IMG/VR virus record: IMGVR_UViG_3300017917_004171
Span: 1 to 50,852 of that record
Length of the DNA: 50,852 nt
Reading direction: 5' to 3' (one strand)
DNA from: a virus
Each line of letters starts with the position of its first letter. Positions within the stretch are counted from its first letter, which is position 1. The position numbers were made by a program, and so were the translations under genes. The notes under the pieces are model-generated. The model searched no databases and was not told the DNA's origin. It saw only the letters and a list, made by a program, of their open reading frames with translations. Below, one piece after another: positions 31,716-40,083 of the stretch.

Positions 31716-31734
31716 TTTTATTTAGTTATATTTG
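31701..31734 (+). promoter_or_regulatory. Host-type promoter for dCMP deaminase
   Basis: TTG (31701-31703), 23 bases, then TATATTTG (31727-31734) fits the Bacteroidota TAnnTTTG -7 element. The -35 part overlaps the preceding terminator. The start codon follows after 4 bases. Confidence 0.5.
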
Positions 31735-31738
31735 TTTT

Positions 31739-32179
31739 ATGAATTGGAAAGAATATTTTGTAAACATCGCTGAACAAGTAAAGTTCAAATCAAAAGACTC
31801 ATCAACACAAATAGGTGCGGTAATTGTTGGTAAGGATAAAGAAATATTATCAACAGGTTATAACTCATTTCCTCGAGGTTTAAGAGACGATATTGATGAA
31901 AGACAACATAGACCTCAGAAATACTTTTGGATTGAACACGCGGAAAGGAATGCGGTGTATAACGCAGCAAGAATAGGTGTTTCATTAAAGGGTTCCACAA
32001 TTTATTTAACAAGTGGACTTCCGTGTGCGGACTGTGCAAGAGCAATTATTAATTCAGGAATTACAACAATATATTGTAAGAGTGAATGTACCACTAAAAA
32101 TAAAGAAAAGTGGATGGAATCACAAGAATATGCGAAACAAATGTTAGGTGAATGTGGTGTTGATATAATTTATTATTAA
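31739..32179 (+). CDS. dCMP deaminase
   Basis: A 146-residue zinc deaminase that makes dUMP from dCMP for thymidylate synthesis. The zinc and catalytic site is EHAERN (His67, Glu69) with PCADC (Cys96, Cys99). The nucleotide-binding TGYNSFPRGL and the short length are typical of the phage and bacterial dCMP branch. With the dUTPase at 44273 it forms a dUMP-supplying pair. It converges with the next minus-strand gene, overlapping by 4 bases. Confidence 0.93.
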   Translation: MNWKEYFVNIAEQVKFKSKDSSTQIGAVIVGKDKEILSTGYNSFPRGLRDDIDERQHRPQKYFWIEHAERNAVYNAARIGVSLKGSTIYLTSGLPCADCARAIINSGITTIYCKSECTTKNKEKWMESQEYAKQMLGECGVDIIYY

Positions 32180-32337
32180 TCAATTTTTACTTCAGATAAG
32201 TAATATAATTTATCACTTGCGAAGTAATGAAATTTACATTGTTTTTTAGAAATTAAAATCCCTATCTTAGATAGGGATTCTTTTTCATGTATTGATACTT
32301 CAAAAATATACGTGTTATTATTTTTAGTTACCTTCAT
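32176..32337 (-). CDS. Small hypothetical protein
   Basis: 53 residues from the ATG at 32337; a TTG at 32364 would extend it by nine residues. It is a charged, strand-forming protein (NNTYIFEVSIHEKESLSK, KKQCKFHYFASDKLYYL) with no recognised family. A strong hairpin at 32257-32284 lies inside the coding region, which lowers confidence that it is a real gene. Confidence 0.45.
   Translation of the reverse strand: MKVTKNNNTYIFEVSIHEKESLSKIGILISKKQCKFHYFASDKLYYLSEVKID
32257..32285 (+). terminator. Hairpin terminator downstream of dCMP deaminase
   Basis: AATCCCTATCT and AGATAGGGATT are perfect 11-base arms, followed by CTTTTTC on the plus strand. It probably terminates the deaminase transcript, although it lies within a small minus-strand frame. 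Confidence 0.65.
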
Positions 32338-32373
32338 GAGGTAAAAATAACAATTTTTTATCAATTAAAAAAA

Positions 32374-32844
32374 TTAAACTCCGGATTTTGATGGAGTTGG
32401 GGTCGGTGTTGCGGTTTTTGTTGGTGTTATAGATGGTGTTACAGTATTTGTCGGTGTAACAGTGTTAGTTGGTGTTATAGTAGGTGTGGCTGTTTTTGTT
32501 GGAGTGATAGTTGGAGTAATAGTTGGCGTTGGTGTCGATGTAGTTGTAGGTGTAACCGTATTTGTTGGTGTTATTGAAGGAGTAGGTGTAGGTGTTGGTG
32601 TTGCTGGATTTATATCACCCCAAATAATTTTATAATTTGGACTATCACTATTAAAATTTCTTATTTCATCCAATTGATATCCTGCAGATATAATTGTACT
32701 TTTCATTGCAGCATTAATATATCGTCCATCTACCACAACATGAAATAAACCTTCTTTAGTTGCGCCGGAAATTAAAGAATCAATATATGAAAGTGAACCG
32801 GTAACGGCGTTTGATGCACTAAGAGCGGTTGAAGCATTAATCAT
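32374..32844 (-). CDS. Virion-like protein with Thr-Pro stalk
   Basis: A 156-residue protein. The N-terminal ~80 residues form a small globular domain ([41 protein letters not shown]). The rest is an extended stalk of TPTPTPS, TNTVTP and ITPTKTA repeats. Such stalks are typical of surface-exposed linkers; on phage heads or tails they could be glycosylated or display the domain. No signal peptide, so it is likely a virion component. Confidence 0.72.
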   Translation of the reverse strand: MINASTALSASNAVTGSLSYIDSLISGATKEGLFHVVVDGRYINAAMKSTIISAGYQLDEIRNFNSDSPNYKIIWGDINPATPTPTPTPSITPTNTVTPTTTSTPTPTITPTITPTKTATPTITPTNTVTPTNTVTPSITPTKTATPTPTPSKSGV

Positions 32845-32888
32845 TTTTTAAATATTTTTTTATTAATATATCATTTATTTGTATTATA

Positions 32889-32895
32889 ATAAATA
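32889..32895 (-). promoter_or_regulatory. TATTTAT promoter-like motif
   Basis: AAGTATTTATTAT on the minus strand, 44 bases before the Thr-Pro stalk gene. The spacing is longer than at other sites. Confidence 0.3.
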
Positions 32896-32897
32896 CT

Positions 32898-33173
32898 TTA
32901 TTTTTCAGTTAATTTCTTAATTTTAACTATTAAATCACCATTACCTTTAATTATCCTATGATATTCACCTTCAGGGATTAGGATTTCTTTATTTTTAATG
33001 ATTTTTTGTGGTAATCTATTATCTATTTGAAACATCCAATCAGTTTCATGTTCACATACAACTATTCTATCCTGTTCATCAAAGTGCCACTTTAATTCTT
33101 CAGAATTGGTATCAAAAGAAAAGGTTCTATAATAGAACCCTTCATTGTAACTTTCTTTGTATGGTTTTACCAT
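32898..33173 (-). CDS. Small cupin-like hypothetical protein
   Basis: A 91-residue beta-rich protein (YYRTFSFDTNSEELKWHFDE, DRIVVCEHETDWMFQIDN, ILIPEGEYHRIIKGNGDLIV). The HxD-like WHFDEQD and late YHR resemble a minimal cupin strand pattern. I recall similar small proteins in other T4-like phages, function unknown. Its start overlaps the end of the upstream gene by 7 bases. Confidence 0.68.
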   Translation of the reverse strand: MVKPYKESYNEGFYYRTFSFDTNSEELKWHFDEQDRIVVCEHETDWMFQIDNRLPQKIIKNKEILIPEGEYHRIIKGNGDLIVKIKKLTEK

Positions 33174-34246
33174 GGATTAGATGATTTTATTCCTAAAGCT
33201 TTTCTGTATCTTGAAACATTACATGACCAATAACCCGCTTTAGTTCTATCTTTCTTTTGGTCACATTTATGACGTGCTCTAAAAGATTTTGCTGCTGATT
33301 TATTATTATTTCTAACACGTAAATTAGGGTCACCAAATGTTACCTTTTTAATATTACCACCAGGTGTTTTAACATATACGGCGAATTTCTTAGGTCCACC
33401 CGGTGTTCTAAATGGTCTATTCAATTTTACATTTCTACCTCTATGTTTCGCCTCTACCAAATATTCTTCCTCACCATCAACAAACGGTACATCTAAATAA
33501 ACTTCTTCACCTTCGTAAATACCTGTTTCACCAATATCTGTTTTGATTAATTCTAAATCATCACCGGTTAATGATAAAAACCCTTTATTAAATAAATCTC
33601 TTGCTTCATTAAAAATACCAAAGAAATTTTCTGAATAAATTCTAAACACATTTTCTACCAATGGTAGTGATTCATCAATGTGAAATTGTAATCCTTCACT
33701 AATATTTGCCTTACTTTCACATAAAGAAGTTAATCTTGGTGGAGTTTGAATATCATTTAGATTATCAATTGCTAATCTTATTATCTGTGATTCGTCAAAA
33801 CGAGTAAATGTTGGTAAATTACCTTTACCTGTTTTTGGTTCTTTTTTCTCAGCTCTTCTCTTTTGTGAAGTCATTGCCTTTTTTTCTTTTTTGTCATAAG
33901 AACCGGCAGTTTTCGGTGTTTCTTTTGATACTTTTTTCGATGGTCTACATTTTGGATATCCACTTGATTTTGCTTCTTTTCTACCACACGGTGGGTGTTT
34001 ACCTTTAACTTTTTTGGAAACATCTACCCATTTTTCTTTAAACCATCTTCTAAGGTCTTCTTTAAGTACCTCACCATTCATAATGGATTCCTCAATATAA
34101 ATTAAATCTTCTTCGCTAACTTGAATTTTTAATTTATTTTTTGGTGTATTATCACATCCACATTTATGACATGTATATGAGTCATTACCACCCTCGGCTA
34201 ATTTCCATTCCCATCCACAATCTTTACAAGATACTGATTTCTCCAT
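33167..34246 (-). CDS. Zinc-ribbon, DUF5872-like and Cys/His C-terminal multi-domain protein
   Basis: 359 residues from the ATG at 34246, 4 bases after the preceding gene; a longer frame to 34411 would overlap that gene. N-terminal zinc ribbon: CKDCGWEW...CHKCGC. Then a DUF5872-like segment (WFKEKWVDVSKK, HPPCGRKEAKSSGYPKCRPS). A middle helical part follows. The C-terminal ~90 residues contain NRPFRTPGGPKKFAVYVKTP, FGDPNLRVRNNNKSAAKSF and RARHKCDQKKDRTKAGYWSC. Both small domains recur in phage and giant-virus proteins as I remember them. They may bind zinc and nucleic acid. Role unknown; probably packaged or structural. Confidence 0.72.
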   Translation of the reverse strand: MEKSVSCKDCGWEWKLAEGGNDSYTCHKCGCDNTPKNKLKIQVSEEDLIYIEESIMNGEVLKEDLRRWFKEKWVDVSKKVKGKHPPCGRKEAKSSGYPKCRPSKKVSKETPKTAGSYDKKEKKAMTSQKRRAEKKEPKTGKGNLPTFTRFDESQIIRLAIDNLNDIQTPPRLTSLCESKANISEGLQFHIDESLPLVENVFRIYSENFFGIFNEARDLFNKGFLSLTGDDLELIKTDIGETGIYEGEEVYLDVPFVDGEEEYLVEAKHRGRNVKLNRPFRTPGGPKKFAVYVKTPGGNIKKVTFGDPNLRVRNNNKSAAKSFRARHKCDQKKDRTKAGYWSCNVSRYRKALGIKSSNPW

Positions 34247-34250
34247 TATA

Positions 34251-34700
34251 TTATTTTTTTGATTTTCTCCAACCACCACCGTGGCTTTTATACCATTTTG
34301 CCGCCCATCCATTGGCATATGCAGATGGATACACTTTAAATTTTGATTTGGCCAAAGATTTTGCTCTTGACCATAATTCGGGTTTTGTTGGTTTATTTTT
34401 ACCTTCTTCAAGTTCTTGTTCGCTCTCTTGAATTTGATTTTTAGTTTTTTCGTTCATTAAAAAATCAAAAACTTGGTCCATATTGTTTTTTGCTTCAGCA
34501 ATATGGTCAGACGCCCAATCATGTCCGTTTTGTAAAATTGAATCAATCATTTCAGGGTCAAATTCATTTAACAACAATTCACATTGTCTATGCATTTGTT
34601 TTAAATTACTAAAAAACATGTAATTAACCATTTCAGGTTCCATACCTTCATTAAGTAATTTTTGTAATTGTATTTTAATTTTATTTTCTAAGTTTTTCAT
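34251..34700 (-). CDS. Small protein with C-terminal YPSAYANGWAAKWYK motif
   Basis: A 149-residue protein. The N-terminal ~95 residues are helical (IQLQKLLNEGMEPEMVNYMF). The C-terminal ~45 carry KPTKPELWSRAKSLAKSKFK and VYPSAYANGWAAKWYKSHGG, a compact basic, aromatic motif that recurs in proteins of large phages and eukaryotic giant viruses as I recall. It lies next to another protein with virus-recurrent short domains. Probably DNA- or capsid-associated; function unknown. Confidence 0.72.
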   Translation of the reverse strand: MKNLENKIKIQLQKLLNEGMEPEMVNYMFFSNLKQMHRQCELLLNEFDPEMIDSILQNGHDWASDHIAEAKNNMDQVFDFLMNEKTKNQIQESEQELEEGKNKPTKPELWSRAKSLAKSKFKVYPSAYANGWAAKWYKSHGGGWRKSKK

Positions 34701-34704
34701 AACA

Positions 34705-34711
34705 ATAAATA
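34705..34711 (-). promoter_or_regulatory. TATTTAT promoter-like motif
   Basis: AAATATTTATTG on the minus strand, ending 4 bases before the start at 34700. Confidence 0.5.
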
Positions 34712-34714
34712 TTT

Positions 34715-36088
34715 TTATCTTTCTGAAACAATTTCAAATTTAATTATATTCGGATAAAAGATTTCTTCAGTGTGTGTTTTACCTTTTATTTCAATGTAAT
34801 ATTCTCTAGGTATATATATGGAAGTATCAAAAGTAAATGAGTTTTCATTAGTGACATCAGTTTGAGTCCAATCATGAATTACAACTTCAGTTCTACCTTC
34901 TTTTATAAACATTCTGTAGTATACCTCATCAAACAATTGTGGTTTTGGATTTGATATTGATTTAAAAGTTACAACAACTTTTCTTTTCTCGCCACTTAAT
35001 ATTTTTTCATTTTGTTTTATTCCTGAATATTGTATAGCGTAACTATTCAATTCTGTTTGGTTTTCACCAATTGTATACATAGATGTAAATGGTTTTGGAA
35101 CAAATTTTTGTGATATATCACTTAATGAAACACCATCTATTGATAAGTTTTTCCATTTATCATAATAAAACCTTTTACCGTCACATAAAACACCATCTAA
35201 TCCAAATGTCACTTTGTAGACACCTTTTTTTACTTTTGTTGTGGTTAAGTTACCCAAACCGGTAATAGTACCACCAGTTGCGTTAACAATATCAACAACG
35301 GGATTACTATCTAAATCATAAAAGTTAGTACCTTTTGTTACATATAGATAGAGATTTTGATACGCCTTTTCAACAAAATTTAATCTGTCATCATTAATAC
35401 GGTCATCAAAAAATGACTCAACATAAGGTTCAAAAAAAGTTTGTGTGTATTTTGTAAAGAATGCCACTGATTTATCAACATCAGGAGTTAAAGCTTCATA
35501 ATCACTTGTAAATTTAATACCTAAACCATTGTTTGTTGCCCCTGTCAAAATATTATTTACATAATATGTAATATCAAAATCAATGTTTTCGTTTCCATTA
35601 TCAAACTCTATTGGGGAACCAATTGTTGACCCTGTTCCGACATATGCACCTTGTGGAGACCATTCATCTATTGTGGTTCTATAAAACCAGTTTGACGGTA
35701 CCTCACTAAATGTTTTATTACCCGCAGTAAAGTCATAAACACTATCTTCATAGTCAAAACCATAACCTTCATTCCATGATTGGTTTATTTCGAAAATTTC
35801 CAATTTAAAAGAAGATGCACGTTCTCTTCCAGTACTTCTATTTTGACCTTTAAGACCTTCGTCACCAAATATGGTGTTTGTTAAATGTAATGTATGTGTT
35901 GTACCTGTGGTGACAACGTATTCACCGTTATCTACTTTTGATTTTAAATCCGTGAAATCAACTTTAAAAATAAAACGAGAAAATGCAGAACCATAAAAAA
36001 TTTCAGTAGTCGGATTTTTTGATGTGTTGACTTGTGAATTTTTTATTAATGTGTTGTTTTTCTCAAAATATGAACGAAAATATGACAT
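34715..36088 (-). CDS. Tail or fibre-like structural protein with carbohydrate-binding-like fold
   Basis: A 457-residue beta-rich protein. The first half (FKLEIFEINQSWNEGYGFDY, NWFYRTTIDEWSPQGA, FDITYYVNNILTGATNNGLG) resembles DNRLRE-type carbohydrate-binding modules. The second half (about 240-457) consists of Ig-like strands (KKGVYKVTFGLDGVLCDGKR, YYRMFIKEGRTEVVIHDW). No signal peptide, so it is probably part of the virion and may touch host glycans. It has its own promoter motif 11 bases upstream. Confidence 0.72.
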   Translation of the reverse strand: MSYFRSYFEKNNTLIKNSQVNTSKNPTTEIFYGSAFSRFIFKVDFTDLKSKVDNGEYVVTTGTTHTLHLTNTIFGDEGLKGQNRSTGRERASSFKLEIFEINQSWNEGYGFDYEDSVYDFTAGNKTFSEVPSNWFYRTTIDEWSPQGAYVGTGSTIGSPIEFDNGNENIDFDITYYVNNILTGATNNGLGIKFTSDYEALTPDVDKSVAFFTKYTQTFFEPYVESFFDDRINDDRLNFVEKAYQNLYLYVTKGTNFYDLDSNPVVDIVNATGGTITGLGNLTTTKVKKGVYKVTFGLDGVLCDGKRFYYDKWKNLSIDGVSLSDISQKFVPKPFTSMYTIGENQTELNSYAIQYSGIKQNEKILSGEKRKVVVTFKSISNPKPQLFDEVYYRMFIKEGRTEVVIHDWTQTDVTNENSFTFDTSIYIPREYYIEIKGKTHTEEIFYPNIIKFEIVSER

Positions 36089-36099
36089 CTTTTTATTTA

Positions 36100-36106
36100 A
36101 TAAATA
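36100..36106 (-). promoter_or_regulatory. TATTTAT promoter-like motif
   Basis: TTGATATTTATTAAA on the minus strand, 11 bases before the start at 36088. Confidence 0.48.
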
Positions 36107-36110
36107 TCAA

Positions 36111-37619
36111 TTAATTTATTCTAATCGATTTATTTAAAATATCATCTTCAAGTTTCTTATACAACTCTATTAAATTATTATGTTCGTCATAATCTTTTCT
36201 AGCATAAACGGCATTTATATTGTGTTTATGTGTTGATAATACCTCAAACATTGCTCTTAAAAAATTTAATAAATTTTCACCTCTAACCGTAGCATATGTT
36301 TTGGGTTCGATTTCTTCTAAATAATTTGATTGAGTTAATTCATATTTGTCTAATGATTCAAAATTAATCGGTTTTTCTGATGGTATGTTGTTGTCCGTAG
36401 ATAGAAAATAAATTTTATCCGATTTAAGTGCGGCAAATGTTTGTTCACCACCACCTGTGACATCTTTTATAACAGGTTTAATGTTTCTTTTTATTTGTTG
36501 TGGGGGATTAACCGATGACTGTTGAAAAACTAACCCATGTTGAGGACCACAACTACTATTAATTGATATTTTACTAAAAATTAAATTTCTAGTATCTGAC
36601 TCATATGAATTGAGGTTCCTTGTTCTAAATTCCTCTGTCGGTCTAAAATAGAACGGATGTATGTCCCTTATACCATAATTTACATCAATATCAGTTAAAC
36701 CTTTATAATGTAATGATTTAATATCGTTTCTTATGGTTGTATAGATTTCTTCAACACTTGTCACACTTCTTGTAAATGTTGCACCTGTTGTAGTATTATC
36801 TTTATTGATTAATTTATAATACCCATTAATTAATTGTGCCTCATTTAATGAAGGATTATTGGTTTTATAAAGATTATCATATGGTTTACTTAACAAATAC
36901 AAATAATAATTAATATTGTACGTATCACCAGATAAACTTTCTAATGAATATTCTACAAAATACTTTAAATCAGATATTGGTATAGACTTTGTTTCAGTCT
37001 CCTCATTTTTTAATTCTTTTGCGGTATCGAATTTTTTTAAATAAAGTGTTGCCGATTTTTTACTTAAAATCGGTTGATATAACATTTGTGTTTTTTGATT
37101 CGGTCTTGCGGCGTTTTTTGATATTAGTTTTCCACCTCTAAGTTGTAAACCGTTTTCGGTGAATAAAACATCAGAACCATACTTACCATACACACCATAA
37201 TCAGTATGATTGGCTAATGCACCTTTGGAATTTTCATTTACATAATTTCCATTTTCATCTAAAATAGTTTTACCATGTTTATTCGCAATACCGAAACTCG
37301 TTCTTTCTACTTGAATTGAGTGAGTTTGTGAATTAAAATCATGTCTTGTTGTAAATGGTCCCGCAATATATTCAACGTTAGTGGTGTCTTTATTAACATT
37401 GTAATTTAAAATTTTAACTGTTTGACCTATTTCAGGTATAAAGTTAATGTTGTTTGGTAAAAATGGTATTGCGGTAAATAAATCTTTATCATCCCACGCA
37501 TTGTAAGTCATAGCACGTTCTATTTCACCAGTATACGAACTATATCTAATACATCTTATCCTTCCTAAGTTTTCGGGGTCTCTATTATCAATACAAACGG
37601 CAATATCAATTATTTTCAT
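36111..37619 (-). CDS. Baseplate hub or spike protein with gp5-like OB-fold
   Basis: A 502-residue protein. The N-terminus (IAVCIDNRDPENLGRIRCIR, then PEIGQTVKILNYN) is the OB-fold signature shared by T4 gp5 and other baseplate spike proteins. The remainder is beta-rich with YGVYGKYGSDVLFTENGLQL, and ends in a helical segment with HKHNINAVYARKDYDEHNNL. No lysozyme domain or clear triple-helix repeat is visible, so it differs from T4 gp5. Its start overlaps the upstream gene by 4 bases. Confidence 0.75.
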   Translation of the reverse strand: MKIIDIAVCIDNRDPENLGRIRCIRYSSYTGEIERAMTYNAWDDKDLFTAIPFLPNNINFIPEIGQTVKILNYNVNKDTTNVEYIAGPFTTRHDFNSQTHSIQVERTSFGIANKHGKTILDENGNYVNENSKGALANHTDYGVYGKYGSDVLFTENGLQLRGGKLISKNAARPNQKTQMLYQPILSKKSATLYLKKFDTAKELKNEETETKSIPISDLKYFVEYSLESLSGDTYNINYYLYLLSKPYDNLYKTNNPSLNEAQLINGYYKLINKDNTTTGATFTRSVTSVEEIYTTIRNDIKSLHYKGLTDIDVNYGIRDIHPFYFRPTEEFRTRNLNSYESDTRNLIFSKISINSSCGPQHGLVFQQSSVNPPQQIKRNIKPVIKDVTGGGEQTFAALKSDKIYFLSTDNNIPSEKPINFESLDKYELTQSNYLEEIEPKTYATVRGENLLNFLRAMFEVLSTHKHNINAVYARKDYDEHNNLIELYKKLEDDILNKSIRIN

Positions 37620-37816
37620 TTACCTACTCTTTTACCAATTTCTTCATTTACGTTATTATATAATAATTCGATTTTATCTAAATGTCTTGTTAAATCAATA
37701 ATCAAATCTTTTGTATCTTGAAATTCTTTATAAAATAAATTTTGAGCTTCGAATAAATCTTTGTTTGATTGATTTTCAACATTATTTGCAATTTCAATTA
37801 ATTTTTCTTTCTCCAT
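37616..37816 (-). CDS. Small coiled-coil protein
   Basis: A 66-residue helical protein (KLIEIANNVENQSNKDLFEA, DLTRHLDKIELLYNNVNEEI). It is sandwiched between two baseplate-type genes, 1 base after one and overlapping the other by 4. It may be a chaperone or small baseplate component. Confidence 0.68.
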   Translation of the reverse strand: MEKEKLIEIANNVENQSNKDLFEAQNLFYKEFQDTKDLIIDLTRHLDKIELLYNNVNEEIGKRVGK

Positions 37817-37817
37817 T

Positions 37818-39692
37818 TTATCTTACATTTCCTACAACTCTAAATATACCTTCAGGTATTCTTATTGGATTACCTGGTATTGGTATTGTAATTGGTTTAT
37901 TTGATGTTTCAACGTATGAATTGGTATCTTGCTCCTCAATATGACCATCAATTATTGATTTAACCAAATCATTTAAATTATTTGATTCACCATAAATTGG
38001 TCCCATAGAAATTCCGGCAGCTTCTAATCTTTGTGAAATATTCATATAAGACCTTTCAGGACTGTAACCTGGTTTAAAGTCCGCAAAAGATAAAAGTAAA
38101 TTAGGTACATTTAAATTAGTTGGTAATCCCAATAAAGAAAGGTCAATTGCACTTTGAATCGCTTTGTATAAATCGTTACAATTTTTTAAATTTAAACTAA
38201 GTATTCTGGTTAAAAAGGCTATTAATACACTAATTAGTAAATAATATCTTTTGAATTTAGTTTTCAATATTTTTTTTGCGAACTTTGAAAGTAATACCAA
38301 TAATTCAATTTTAACAAGTCTCCAAAATTCAGTAATAAAAATCCAGTATAGGTCTCTTATAATTTGATTAAACATCTTACTAAGAGCCTTCATAAATTCT
38401 CTAACTAATTGTGGTATTTGTTGAATAGACTTATACATCATAACAATTGGTAACATGTATTTTGGTGCCAATATTGTACCTATTAATGCTTTAGGTAAGT
38501 TCTTTACAAAACTTAAAGTAAGTGATAATTGAAAATTAAATAAGGGTTGTGTTTGTCCTGAATTTTCATATGCCTCACCTGCAGCATGTAACAATGTATT
38601 ATTAATTGAATCATTTAAAGTTTTTTTATTAAAAAGATAAACAAAATCCTCAAAATGTTGTGGGTTTACTGGAGATTCAAAGTTATTACAATCTTTAAAT
38701 AATAAAACTCTTCGAAATCTAGCGTTTTCCTCATCAAAATCTACTCCAGTTGGATTATTAAAATCAAAGTATTCCGTAACGTCTTCATCATTCTCATTTA
38801 TTTGTGTTGTTGGATTTTGATTTAGACTTGAGGGTTGACTTGGGTTACCACATAACGCACATAATTTATTTAATAGACGATTTAAATCATTTGTTGCTTT
38901 TTGAAATAGAGGGGTTTCGGTACCATCACCTTGTAATACCATTAACATTGCGTTTTTAGTTACACCACTAAGGTCTAAAAACTCAATACTTGAATAATAG
39001 TCGTTAAAAAATGTTTCAATATTATTTGAGTTAGTTAGATTGGAAAAAATATACTCTTGATTTGTCGAATCCCAAGTCATATCAAATAAAGTATTACCAT
39101 TATTTGATGTGAATGTATAAACGCCACCAGAAAAATTTTCATAAAGTTTTTTATTCATTTTGACGAAATTTTTGTCTTTCTCATCTTCATATAAAACTTT
39201 ACCGGTTGTTGATGATGGGTCTATTTGTAACGTATCAAAAAAGTCAAATTCGGATGGTTTTAATCTTACTTCACTTAACGGCATTTCAAGGTTGGTACCA
39301 CAAATACCGTCACCCGCAAAAAACGCTTTCTTAACATTATCCATGATAACGTTTTGTGATGACTTTAAAGTTTTGTCTGCCGACTGTAATGAAATATTTT
39401 TTAATTTTTGGTAATTACTTAATCCTTCAGAATCTTCAATTGTTCTATCTTTTTCGATAAATTGTTGTACAATTTCTAAAAGGTCATCAAAAACATTGTT
39501 ATTGTTTTCTTTATTTTTTCTTTTTTTGTTTTGTAAATCAGATAAATTCTTTTTTAGTAAACTATCTGTTGATGGTAAATCTTTAACTAATTTATCAAGA
39601 ATTGCGCTACTTTTTTTGGGGTCATCATTTATTCTTTTGATGGCCTCAATTTGGGCTTTAATTCTATCTTTTGCTATTTTTACTTTACTCAT
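37818..39692 (-). CDS. Large hypothetical tail/baseplate protein with hydrophobic helices
   Basis: A 624-residue protein. The N-terminal ~110 residues are charged coiled coil. A middle beta-rich part follows. About 380-520 holds several amphipathic or hydrophobic helices (LPIVMMYKSIQQIPQLVREF, RYYLLISVLIAFLTRILSL). The C-terminus is Pro/Ile-rich (ITIPIPGNPIRIPEGIF). The helices could insert into a membrane or pack in a tail tube-end or tape-measure-like assembly. It lies in the baseplate operon and overlaps the next gene by one base. No family recognised. Confidence 0.7.
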   Translation of the reverse strand: MSKVKIAKDRIKAQIEAIKRINDDPKKSSAILDKLVKDLPSTDSLLKKNLSDLQNKKRKNKENNNNVFDDLLEIVQQFIEKDRTIEDSEGLSNYQKLKNISLQSADKTLKSSQNVIMDNVKKAFFAGDGICGTNLEMPLSEVRLKPSEFDFFDTLQIDPSSTTGKVLYEDEKDKNFVKMNKKLYENFSGGVYTFTSNNGNTLFDMTWDSTNQEYIFSNLTNSNNIETFFNDYYSSIEFLDLSGVTKNAMLMVLQGDGTETPLFQKATNDLNRLLNKLCALCGNPSQPSSLNQNPTTQINENDEDVTEYFDFNNPTGVDFDEENARFRRVLLFKDCNNFESPVNPQHFEDFVYLFNKKTLNDSINNTLLHAAGEAYENSGQTQPLFNFQLSLTLSFVKNLPKALIGTILAPKYMLPIVMMYKSIQQIPQLVREFMKALSKMFNQIIRDLYWIFITEFWRLVKIELLVLLSKFAKKILKTKFKRYYLLISVLIAFLTRILSLNLKNCNDLYKAIQSAIDLSLLGLPTNLNVPNLLLSFADFKPGYSPERSYMNISQRLEAAGISMGPIYGESNNLNDLVKSIIDGHIEEQDTNSYVETSNKPITIPIPGNPIRIPEGIFRVVGNVR

Positions 39693-40069
39693 TACAATTT
39701 ATATGTACTCGAATCATTATTATTGGTATCGTTCATTAATTTATCCAAAATTTCTCTGTCCTCATCTGTTAAACTTAATTTACCCATCGGCATATTTTTA
39801 CCGCCAGTTCCTTGTGTTTGTTTTAATAATGCACCTTGTAGTTTTACCAATGATATTTTTTTCTCAGTACATTCATTTAAGATTTTTTGTTGTTCTTTAA
39901 TAACCGGTCCAATTACACTCATATCTTCAGCATCTTTCATGAATGATAACATTTTTTTCATGATAAGTGATGCTGTGTTTTTTTGTTCAACAATATCGTT
40001 GTAAATTTCTTGCATTAAGGATAACGCTGAATCTACTTCCAACGTTATCAAATTTCTTTTCGGTCTCAT
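39692..40069 (-). CDS. Hypothetical helical protein
   Basis: A 125-residue, mostly helical protein with a Gly/Met linker (QGTGGKNMPMGKLS) before a final acidic helix (DEDREILDKLMNDTN). It heads the baseplate operon with a TATTTAT motif ending 4 bases before its ATG. No family recognised. Confidence 0.7.
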   Translation of the reverse strand: MRPKRNLITLEVDSALSLMQEIYNDIVEQKNTASLIMKKMLSFMKDAEDMSVIGPVIKEQQKILNECTEKKISLVKLQGALLKQTQGTGGKNMPMGKLSLTDEDREILDKLMNDTNNNDSSTYKL

Positions 40070-40073
40070 ACTA

Positions 40074-40080
40074 ATAAATA
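40074..40080 (-). promoter_or_regulatory. TATTTAT promoter-like motif heading baseplate operon
   Basis: TCTATTTATTAG on the minus strand, ending 4 bases before the start at 40069. Confidence 0.5.
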
Positions 40081-40083
40081 GAT

